A stretch of DNA of 64,000 bases, taken from JAGTVG01 sp942491935. Its GTDB lineage: Bacteria > Bacteroidota > Bacteroidia > Cytophagales > Cyclobacteriaceae. Shown one piece after another: positions 35,813 through 42,364 of the stretch. Below the pieces are notes generated by a model, which saw only the letters and a program-made list of their open reading frames with translations, was not told the origin of the DNA and ran no database searches. A program made the position numbers and the translations under genes. The stretch spans positions 186,001-250,000 of the forward strand of contig CALOCZ010000066.1 in the NCBI GenBank assembly GCA_942491935.1. Direction: 5' to 3'. The first letter of the stretch is position 1. Every line of letters starts with the position of its first letter.

Positions 35813-36247
35813 TTATTTGGGTAATCTCATGGCATAATGCATCAGGCCGGCCTCATCGAACATATTCCCATATTTGACGAACCCATATTTGCGGTATAAA
35901 GAGACCGCATCTAACTGGGCATGCAGGTATATCTCTTTATTTTTCGCTTCCGGATCACGCTTAATGTCTGTCAGTATTTTTTCAACCATGGCTGATCCGA
36001 TTCCCCTGCCTCGGTATTCATCCAGAACTGCAAACCGTTCGAGTTTCACACCTTCGTTTGTAATTCTCCACCTTGCCGCTCCAACCGGGTTATTGTTTAG
36101 AAAGGCCAGGTAATGGATGGCTTCCGTCTCAAACTCATCCACTTCTAATTCTGCTGGCACATTCTGACCTATTACAAAAACTGCATGCCTGATTTCCTGG
36201 GCTTTTTTATGGTCTTTCTTATTGTTTATTTCTTTTACTGTGATCAA
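35813..36247 (-). CDS. GNAT-family N-acetyltransferase
   Basis: The 144-residue protein is one GNAT domain. The acetyl-CoA pyrophosphate loop is EYRGRGIGSAMV near residue 77, the preceding strand is VKLERFAVLD and the later part is LHAQLDAVSLYRKYGFVKYG. Its opening (DHKKAQEIRHAVFVIGQNVPAELEVD) resembles the ElaA/YjcF-like group. The acceptor substrate is unknown. It starts four bases inside the end of phoH, so the two are translationally coupled. This pairing may simply be an operon of convenience. Confidence 0.9.
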   Translation of the reverse strand: MITVKEINNKKDHKKAQEIRHAVFVIGQNVPAELEVDEFETEAIHYLAFLNNNPVGAARWRITNEGVKLERFAVLDEYRGRGIGSAMVEKILTDIKRDPEAKNKEIYLHAQLDAVSLYRKYGFVKYGNMFDEAGLMHYAMRLPK

Positions 36248-37206
36248 GCTTTTTCCTGATTTTCCTTGTTATCAATAGCCTTCTGATAAGCATCGATGAT
36301 GTCTTTGACAATTTTATGCCGGATCACATCTTTCGAGGTGAAGTGAATGAAGGATATACCCTTAATTTCTTTGAGGATCTTAACGGCTTCTTTGAGTCCT
36401 GATTTTGTATGTGGTGGTAGATCGATCTGAGAGAGATCGCCATTTATAATAACCTTGCTGTTGGGTCCCATCCTGGTCAGGAACATTTTAATTTGCATAG
36501 CGCTTGTATTCTGGGCTTCATCCAATAGGATAAATGCATCGTTCAAAGTCCGACCACGCATATAGGCAAGGGGTGCAATCTCAATAATCCTGTTTTCCTG
36601 ATAATATTTTAATTTCTCAAAAGGGATCATATCATCCAGGGCATCATATACAGGCCGAAGGTAGGGATCGATTTTTTCTTTGAGGTCTCCGGGTAAAAAT
36701 CCAAGGTTCTCGCCTGCTTCAACTGCCGGCCTTGTGATGATGATCTTTTTCACCTCTTTGTTCTTGAGGGCCTTTACGGCCATTGCCACAGAAACATAAG
36801 TTTTTCCTGTCCCTGATGGTCCCAGGGCAAATACCAGATCATTTTTGGCTACAGCTTCAACCAGCTTTTTCTGATTGGTCGTTTTAGGCTTAATAATAAA
36901 GCCCCGTGTGCCATAGATCAATACATTTTCATTAGCAAACAGATCATCCAGCGTATCCCGTTCGAGATATGATTTTACATTATCCTTTGTGACTTTTCCG
37001 AATTTGTGGTAATGGTTCAGAAGTGAATTTAAAATATCATTGATTCGGATTATTTCCTTTGACTGTCCTTTAATTCGGATCTCATTCCCCCTTGAAATAA
37101 TTTTACTTGATGGAAAATGATTTGATAATTCTGAAATATTCTGATTTTCTACACCGAGAAAATCCAACAATGAAATGTTTTCTAAGGTTATGATTTTTTC
37201 TACCAA
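36244..37206 (-). CDS. phoH: PhoH-family ATPase (YbeZ-type)
   Basis: The 320-residue protein has a small N-terminal KH-like region (about 1-105) and a PhoH ATPase domain. Walker A is GPSGTGKT at 129-136, Walker B is FILLDEAQN near 225 and the sensor segment is IINGDLSQIDLP. PhoH/YbeZ proteins are cytosolic ATPases tied to RNA metabolism and ribosome maturation, usually together with YbeY. No ybeY is seen here. The gene starts an operon with the GNAT acetyltransferase and diverges from the SAM hydrolase gene; candidate promoters for both lie in the 87 bases between them. Confidence 0.92.
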   Translation of the reverse strand: MVEKIITLENISLLDFLGVENQNISELSNHFPSSKIISRGNEIRIKGQSKEIIRINDILNSLLNHYHKFGKVTKDNVKSYLERDTLDDLFANENVLIYGTRGFIIKPKTTNQKKLVEAVAKNDLVFALGPSGTGKTYVSVAMAVKALKNKEVKKIIITRPAVEAGENLGFLPGDLKEKIDPYLRPVYDALDDMIPFEKLKYYQENRIIEIAPLAYMRGRTLNDAFILLDEAQNTSAMQIKMFLTRMGPNSKVIINGDLSQIDLPPHTKSGLKEAVKILKEIKGISFIHFTSKDVIRHKIVKDIIDAYQKAIDNKENQEKA

Positions 37207-37250
37207 AGGCTAAAACTTTATTTTCTAAATATAATATTACTTTTAATACT

Positions 37251-37258
37251 TACTTTTG
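37251..37258 (+). promoter_or_regulatory. Candidate -7 box (TActTTTG) for the SAM hydrolase gene
   Basis: TACTTTTG matches TAnnTTTG and lies 35 bases before the preferred ATG at 37294. No TTG partner is visible at 17-23 bases upstream. Confidence 0.4.
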
Positions 37259-37264
37259 TTTGAA

Positions 37265-37272
37265 CAAAATTA
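37265..37272 (-). promoter_or_regulatory. Candidate -7 box (TAatTTTG) for phoH
   Basis: Read on the minus strand the bases are TAATTTTG, matching TAnnTTTG, about 58 bases before the phoH start. It lies within 7 bases of the plus-strand box, so the divergent promoters would overlap. No TTG element is seen. Confidence 0.35.
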
Positions 37273-37293
37273 CATAATAATTTTTTGGCTTCT

Positions 37294-38079
37294 ATGGCTC
37301 TCATCACATTTATGTCGGATTTCGGGGATAATGATCATTATGTCGCTGCCGTGAAAGCCAGAATTCTGGGGATTAATCCTGATCTGGAAATTGTAGATTT
37401 AAGCCATTCCATTACCCCATTTGATATTACCCATGGATCTTATGTGTTAGGATCTGTTTTTCGTGAATTTCCACCTGGAACAGTACATCTGGTAGCTGTA
37501 AATACAGTTGACCGTGAATCTGATAATTATATAATAATAAATATAGAAGGGCATTATTTCATTGGTGCTGATAATGGATTGTTCAGCCTGATCAGCGAGG
37601 ATCATCCAGAAAAAATAGTTAAACTGAGTAATCCGGATATTGAATCTTCTGTTTTTCCATCCAGGGACATAATGGGCAGGGCGACTGCGATGCTTGCAGG
37701 AGGGGCTGCGATGGAGGATTTGGGTATTGTTATCACCGATTTCAAAAGAATGCTGGGTCGTCAGCTTAAAGCGACTAAAAAGCAAATCTCTGGCAATGTG
37801 ATACAGATTGATCATTTTGGGAATGCAATCACAAATATTGACCAGGAGATCTTTAATATTTTATTAAAAGATAGAGGATTTGAAATCAAATTCGGACGGG
37901 AAACATTAAGGACCATTCATTCCGGTTACGCCTCTGTTGAGCCTGGGGAATGCTTCGTGGTATTCAACAGCAATGGATTTCTTGAGATTGGGATCAATAA
38001 AGGCAGTGCTTCTGAATTGATGGGACTTTCTTTTGATTCTCCGGTTATGATAAATTTTGATGAAGAGCGACCTATTTGA
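37294..38079 (+). CDS. SAM hydroxide adenosyltransferase (SAM hydrolase, DUF62)
   Basis: The 261-residue protein matches the fluorinase/chlorinase/DUF62 family, whose common members hydrolyse S-adenosylmethionine to adenosine and methionine. Landmarks are FMSDFGDNDHYVAAVK at the start, IVDLSHSITPFDITHGSYVL near 30, GADNGLFSLI near 90, the domain junction GNVIQIDHFGNAITNI near 170 and ASELMGLSFDSPV near the end. The water-activating His/Arg/Asp of DUF62 proteins lie in the GRA and HFGN segments, which suggests hydrolase rather than halogenase. An upstream in-frame TTG (37285) is less likely than ATG 37294, which puts the family start next to the Met. Confidence 0.9.
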   Translation: MALITFMSDFGDNDHYVAAVKARILGINPDLEIVDLSHSITPFDITHGSYVLGSVFREFPPGTVHLVAVNTVDRESDNYIIINIEGHYFIGADNGLFSLISEDHPEKIVKLSNPDIESSVFPSRDIMGRATAMLAGGAAMEDLGIVITDFKRMLGRQLKATKKQISGNVIQIDHFGNAITNIDQEIFNILLKDRGFEIKFGRETLRTIHSGYASVEPGECFVVFNSNGFLEIGINKGSASELMGLSFDSPVMINFDEERPI

Positions 38080-38294
38080 GACGTGTTGGTAGTACTTTGA
38101 TATGATCAGGCCAATCCTGTCCATTAACCTGGGGTATCGGTTAAAAATTTCAGAACCATTGGAATTTATTTAAACTTTAATGAAATTTGCGATCCGTATC
38201 GCAGGGATTTGTAGTTACAGGATTGAGCTAAAACCTGCTTTAGTGGATGCTCAAGTGACCGGATAGCTTAGTTGCTTTTGTGTTCCAGCTAATT

Positions 38295-38376
38295 GCCGAA
38301 GTGGCGGAATTGGTAGACGCGCACGACTCAAAATCGTGTTCCTTCGGGAGTGTGGGTTCGATTCCCACCTTCGGTA
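38295..38376 (+). tRNA. tRNA-Leu (anticodon CAA)
   Basis: The acceptor arms GCCGAAG and CTTCGGT pair with a terminal G-U, followed by discriminator A. The D-arm contains AATTGGTAGAC. The anticodon stem CACGA/TCGTG closes the loop CTCAAAA, which gives anticodon CAA (codon UUG). A long variable arm (TCCTTCGGGA) follows, as in class II tRNAs, and the T-arm is GTGGG-TTCGATT-CCCAC. CCA is not encoded; a T-run follows directly and may end transcription. Confidence 0.96.
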
Positions 38377-38470
38377 CTTTTTTATATTAATTGCCGGCAA
38401 CAATCGTTACCCTGGAAATTAATCTGATGCATATCATTACATCACTACAAAAGTCTGGATTTGGTCTATT

Positions 38471-38490
38471 TATAGAATAAATATTCTATA
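38471..38490. repeat. Perfect inverted repeat upstream of the SDR/DUF2867 gene (possible operator)
   Basis: TATAGAATA, a two-base AA centre and TATTCTATA form a perfect nine-base dyad. A TAgcATTG (one mismatch to the -7 consensus) starts two bases downstream, at 38492. The position before the gene suggests a regulator site, but A/T-rich dyads also arise by chance. Confidence 0.35.
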
Positions 38491-38605
38491 TTAGCATTGT
38501 TTTAAAGGCTGAATATAACCCGGTGGATTAGATTATTTTTCTATATAATTGCAACCACTAAAAAACAGGAAGAAACCAGGTTACTTAGCATATATTGATC
38601 AAGCG

Positions 38606-40117
38606 ATGAGTTGGGAAAGAAGCGACCTTTTATGTTCAGATTTAACGACCACACCCAAACCTGAAATTGGCACTGTTCTGGTTACCGGGGCAACAGGATA
38701 TATTGGTGGGAGGCTTGTACCGGAACTTCTTGCAAGAGGGTATAAGGTCAGGGTCATGGCGAGGGTTGACACCGGCGAGTGTGAAGAACGGTGGCCGGAA
38801 GCTGAAACGGTGGTTGCTGATGCTCTAAAAAAGGAACAGCTTACGAAAGCACTGAGCGGTGTGCACACGGCCTATTATCTTATTCATCCTTCATTTATTG
38901 GGTATAAAAAATACAGGACTACCGATTTTAATGCCGCAAAGAATTTTCGTGAGGTCGCTGATGAGGCAGGCATTAAGAGAATTATTCTTTTAAGTACTAT
39001 AATAGATTTAGCTTCTTTGAATGACCCCATTCAATCAAAAATAAGCCAGATCCCAGAGGAATTTAAAAAGACTACTATTCCTATAATCCAGTTGCGTGTT
39101 GCAACTATTATTGGCTCGGGAAGTGCTTTTTATGATTTGTTGAATAACCTCATCAAGAAATCTCCAATAATACTTTTACCCAGCTGGTCCCAAAATAAAG
39201 TGCAACCGATTAGCCTTCGAAGTTTGATGCATGTGCTTGTAGGAGTACTTGAGACAGAGGAGGCCATAGGAAGCCAGTATGATGTGTGTGGTGACGAAGT
39301 GCTTACGTATGAGGAGATGTTTAAGGTTTTTTCTGAACTTCTGAATAAAAAAAAGTTATATTTCAGAACCTTGGTTTCCTATCCAAAATTTTACTCCTAT
39401 CTTGCCAGTCTGGTTACACCCTTGCCTGAATCAATCATCCGTTCCATGATCATCAGGGGGCGGTTTGAGATGGTTTGTCAGAATAAGGTGGATCATATCA
39501 AATCCTTTTATACACCGCTCAAATTCAGAGACTCAATTTTAAGGGCAATGTCGAAAGAAGAGCATGATGAGGTCATTACGAGGTGGTCTGATGAGTATCC
39601 CCGCGAGCATGAATTGGCTGTAAAATTAAGTGACCTTAAAACAAAACCTAAATTTATAAGCTCCTATTCCAGGTTGACCGACAGATCGGAAGAAGAATTG
39701 TTTCGATCATTTTGTAAAATCGGTGGAGAAGAAGGTTGGCTTCGAAACAACTGGATGTGGAAATTAAGGGGATTGATGGACCGATTACTGTTGGGTGTGG
39801 GTATTTCGAGGGGAAGGAGAAGCGCCACAACACTTCGATTAAACGATGTGATAGATTTCTGGCGGGTAGAGGAAATTGTTGAAAATAGTAGATTACTATT
39901 ACGAGCGGAAATGAAATTGCCAGGAATGGCCTGGTTGGAATTTATGGTGAACGAGGAAAACGGAAAGCGAAAACTGACCGCAACCGCTTATTATCAGACG
40001 AAGGGCATATGGGGCAATTTATATTGGTATACCTTTCTTCCATTCCATCACATCATTTTCACCAATCTTTTAAAACAGATTGAAATCAATAGTATGCAGG
40101 ATCAGGTATCTTCATAG
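38606..40117 (+). CDS. NAD(P)-binding SDR-family protein fused to DUF2867
   Basis: The protein joins an atypical short-chain dehydrogenase/NmrA-like Rossmann domain to a DUF2867 domain. The cofactor site reads VLVTGATGYIGGRLVPELL, followed by YYLIHPS and QLRVATIIGSGSAFYD. DUF2867 covers about the last 150 residues, with FWRVEEIVENSRLLLRAEMK and LPGMAWLEF. Such fusions are common in Bacteroidota and resemble nucleoside-diphosphate-sugar epimerase-like proteins; the substrate is not known. The start is uncertain: ATG 38606 gives 503 residues and leaves about 20 residues before the Rossmann fold, whereas TTG 38549 would add 19 residues; an in-frame TAA precedes the TTG. A dyad lies upstream. Confidence 0.8.
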   Translation: MSWERSDLLCSDLTTTPKPEIGTVLVTGATGYIGGRLVPELLARGYKVRVMARVDTGECEERWPEAETVVADALKKEQLTKALSGVHTAYYLIHPSFIGYKKYRTTDFNAAKNFREVADEAGIKRIILLSTIIDLASLNDPIQSKISQIPEEFKKTTIPIIQLRVATIIGSGSAFYDLLNNLIKKSPIILLPSWSQNKVQPISLRSLMHVLVGVLETEEAIGSQYDVCGDEVLTYEEMFKVFSELLNKKKLYFRTLVSYPKFYSYLASLVTPLPESIIRSMIIRGRFEMVCQNKVDHIKSFYTPLKFRDSILRAMSKEEHDEVITRWSDEYPREHELAVKLSDLKTKPKFISSYSRLTDRSEEELFRSFCKIGGEEGWLRNNWMWKLRGLMDRLLLGVGISRGRRSATTLRLNDVIDFWRVEEIVENSRLLLRAEMKLPGMAWLEFMVNEENGKRKLTATAYYQTKGIWGNLYWYTFLPFHHIIFTNLLKQIEINSMQDQVSS

Positions 40118-40229
40118 CCCGAATAAGTTAAATGTAGGTTATATACCTGAAAAATCCCTGATCAGTCAAATAATGGGATAATTCTGACCGTTCATGTTCC
40201 AGGTTTCTTAATATTTTAATCTAATTTTA

Positions 40230-40586
40230 TTAGATCGTAACAAATTTATTGGTTTCCCTGAGCCTAGCAGACATTCTTTCCAGTAGTCGAAAAGCTATGG
40301 AAGGATCTTTCTGTATGGTTTTATAAAAATTCTTTTTATCAAGAGTCAATATATTAGACTCCCCGATAGCACGAACGGTACATGATCTGACATCCTTCTC
40401 GAACAGGGCCATTTCACCAAAAAATTCCTTTTCCCCCAATTCTGCTATTTTTACGTCCTTTCCCTCGGATTCATTTATGACCTCGACTTTTCCTTTCTGG
40501 ATCACATACACACAATCACCAACTGTGCCTTGTTTTATAATTATTTCGCCGTCTTTGTAATGCCGGCCCAGGGTATTATTTCTCAT
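40230..40586 (-). CDS. Single-domain cyclic nucleotide-binding protein
   Basis: The 118-residue protein is one cNMP-binding domain. It starts with DGEIIIKQGTVGDCVYVIQKG, and the phosphate-binding cassette FFGEMALFEKDVRSCTVRA has the conserved Arg that contacts the cyclic phosphate. No DNA-binding helix-turn-helix follows, so it is not a CRP regulator; it probably works as a small sensor. Its start lies one base beyond the stop of the FAD oxidoreductase gene, a tight operon that suggests the two proteins cooperate. A predicted adenylate cyclase is encoded about 8 kb away on the other strand. Confidence 0.88.
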   Translation of the reverse strand: MRNNTLGRHYKDGEIIIKQGTVGDCVYVIQKGKVEVINESEGKDVKIAELGEKEFFGEMALFEKDVRSCTVRAIGESNILTLDKKNFYKTIQKDPSIAFRLLERMSARLRETNKFVTI

Positions 40587-40587
40587 T

Positions 40588-41937
40588 TCATTTAATTTTT
40601 CCGTTTGACGATCTTTTTAGAGTATTCAATATAAGGGTAGAAGCGACCAAAGGATGCATGCCTCTTTTAAGTATGTCAGTATAGGGAGCACTTCCGGTGA
40701 ATGTATCCCAGAGAATGGAACTCATCCGGCGTTTTTCACTGCTTTTCTCCTGTTCATTGACCACCATATTATACAGTCCCTTTTTCAGAAGATTAGATTT
40801 CTGAATAACAGTAGTAAGTGCAAAAATTCCTTTGCCAATATTGTTGTCAAGGTTTAGTTCATTACAAACCTTTTGGTACGATTTCTTGAAATCCTTTTCT
40901 GATATGCCATCAAATATAGCCGCTTTGGCTGCCGCCTTGGCAGTAACATATGCAGAACCAATTCCATTCTTATACAATTTGGAAGAGGAGGCATCTCCGA
41001 TCAAAATTACATTGTCAGCATAAGCTGATTTTCCAGCCTTTATATTAATTGTTGGAAAACAAAAGCAGGGAATTATTTTATTAAGATCTATATCAGGAGG
41101 AAAGCATGCCTTCACTTCTTTTGTTTCAAGGAAGCTTTTTACGATCTCCCTGTTGATATTATTTCCGAGCAAGACAAGCGTTACATAATGCCCTTTTGGA
41201 ATTAATGCCCCGAATTTGATGTTAGGTACATCAAGCAGGAAAACATGCATTGAGTTCCCAAAGTATTCGTCAATAACTTCCGGATCCAGGTAAAATTCGC
41301 AGATATGGGTTTTAGTGGTTTCGGGTGACAGGTAGGAGGGGCAAACCGATTTGAATAATGCCAGGGTTTTAGGATTCAGTCCTGCAGCACCCACAACCAG
41401 GTCATATTTCTTTTCCCCACTTTTCAGCGACGTTAACCTGATGCCATTTCCTTCCCGTTCCAGGCCTGTTACTTTTTCAATTTTGATATTGGCTCCTTTT
41501 TTCTCGCATAGCTGCAAAAGGTAATTGTCAAAACTCTCCTGGTCATCTTCATGGGATCCTTTGGGCCCGAATCCGCGGTATACAGCTGCAATCCGTTGCT
41601 CCCGAAAGGGGGTTTCGATTACGGCAGTTCCCGATTCCAGGTGCAAGGTATAGGTTTCGATTCCTTTCCGTATCACATTGTGTGGCAGCACGATCCCTTC
41701 GGTAGACAACATCTGCACTAAAGATTCAGAAACGATACCGCCGCAGTGGTTACATCCGGATGGTCCGGCACATTGAAAGTCCTTGGCTTCGAAGATATCG
41801 ATATTGATATCAATACCGATCCTTTGTGCGAAATCCAGGGCAAAATAAGTAAAAAAACTCCCAGCAGGACCTCCTCCTATAACGGCAACAGAAGAGTTGT
41901 CGTCCAATTCAAGGCCGTTGGGGATATTATGTTCCAC
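40588..41937 (-). CDS. FAD-dependent oxidoreductase of the geranylgeranyl-reductase-like superfamily
   Basis: The 449-residue protein has an N-terminal FAD-binding dinucleotide motif (VAVIGGGPAGSFF, about 17-29) and a second FAD contact in NVILIGDASSSKLYKNGIGS near residue 310. A cysteine cluster Cys56-x5-Cys62-x2-Cys65 (CAGPSGCNHCGG) follows the first strand; it could hold a disulfide or metal, or form part of the substrate pocket. The reaction and substrate are unknown. The gene is followed after one base by a stand-alone cNMP-binding protein, which may respond to a cyclic nucleotide and modulate it. No lipid-biosynthesis genes lie next to it. Confidence 0.82.
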   Translation of the reverse strand: MEHNIPNGLELDDNSSVAVIGGGPAGSFFTYFALDFAQRIGIDINIDIFEAKDFQCAGPSGCNHCGGIVSESLVQMLSTEGIVLPHNVIRKGIETYTLHLESGTAVIETPFREQRIAAVYRGFGPKGSHEDDQESFDNYLLQLCEKKGANIKIEKVTGLEREGNGIRLTSLKSGEKKYDLVVGAAGLNPKTLALFKSVCPSYLSPETTKTHICEFYLDPEVIDEYFGNSMHVFLLDVPNIKFGALIPKGHYVTLVLLGNNINREIVKSFLETKEVKACFPPDIDLNKIIPCFCFPTINIKAGKSAYADNVILIGDASSSKLYKNGIGSAYVTAKAAAKAAIFDGISEKDFKKSYQKVCNELNLDNNIGKGIFALTTVIQKSNLLKKGLYNMVVNEQEKSSEKRRMSSILWDTFTGSAPYTDILKRGMHPLVASTLILNTLKRSSNGKIK

Positions 41938-41982
41938 ATCAAAAGTTTAAAGCCCAAAAAATAGTCAGCTATAGGCAATCTA

Positions 41983-42213
41983 ATGAATTTCGCTCAATTC
42001 TTAAAAAAAAGAAGAAAATATTTATTGACTTATATTGTAATTTTTGTTACATTCAGCACAATATTATTTAAATTATTTCAACTTTTTTTTGGATTATTTG
42101 AAGAATATTTAAATAAGATAAAGTATAAATTTGTCATCGATTTTATTCTTGCCTTTACCAGGTACATAAAGAAAGATTATTTTAAACAGAAAAAGGCAGA
42201 AAATATACGTTGA
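41983..42213 (+). CDS. Possible small basic membrane protein (weak)
   Basis: An ATG-started frame of 76 residues encodes a lysine- and phenylalanine-rich peptide with one hydrophobic helix (YIVIFVTFSTILFKLFQLFF) and a charged C-terminus. It matches no family I know and lies in A/T-rich DNA between divergent genes, where such frames arise by chance. The candidate promoter of the downstream surface-protein gene begins within its last codons. I would not rely on it being a gene without conservation evidence. Apart from this and the promoter, 41938-42364 holds nothing I can support. Confidence 0.25.
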   Translation: MNFAQFLKKRRKYLLTYIVIFVTFSTILFKLFQLFFGLFEEYLNKIKYKFVIDFILAFTRYIKKDYFKQKKAENIR

Positions 42214-42240
42214 CTATTCATTATATTTTTCATATATTTG
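42210..42240 (+). promoter_or_regulatory. Strong candidate Bacteroidota promoter (TTG-N20-TAtaTTTG) for the surface protease
   Basis: TTG at 42210-42212 and TATATTTG at 42233-42240 are 20 bases apart, close to the Bacteroidota sigma consensus at both elements. A long leader of about 120 bases would precede the start at 42365. This is the best-matching promoter I see in the window. Confidence 0.6.
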
Positions 42241-42364
42241 AAGATTGTAGATTTTAATTTTATCAGTTTTTGATTGTATTTAACTAAGATGACTGCCCTG
42301 AAAATTACGAATTCATGTCATCAATTAACCAAGAGAAGGTTTTTAAACACCAAACACGACCCGT

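Noticed and set aside
38080..38294. A small RNA or further tRNA in the stretch before tRNA-Leu
   Set aside because: I found no cloverleaf, terminator or promoter pair good enough to support one.
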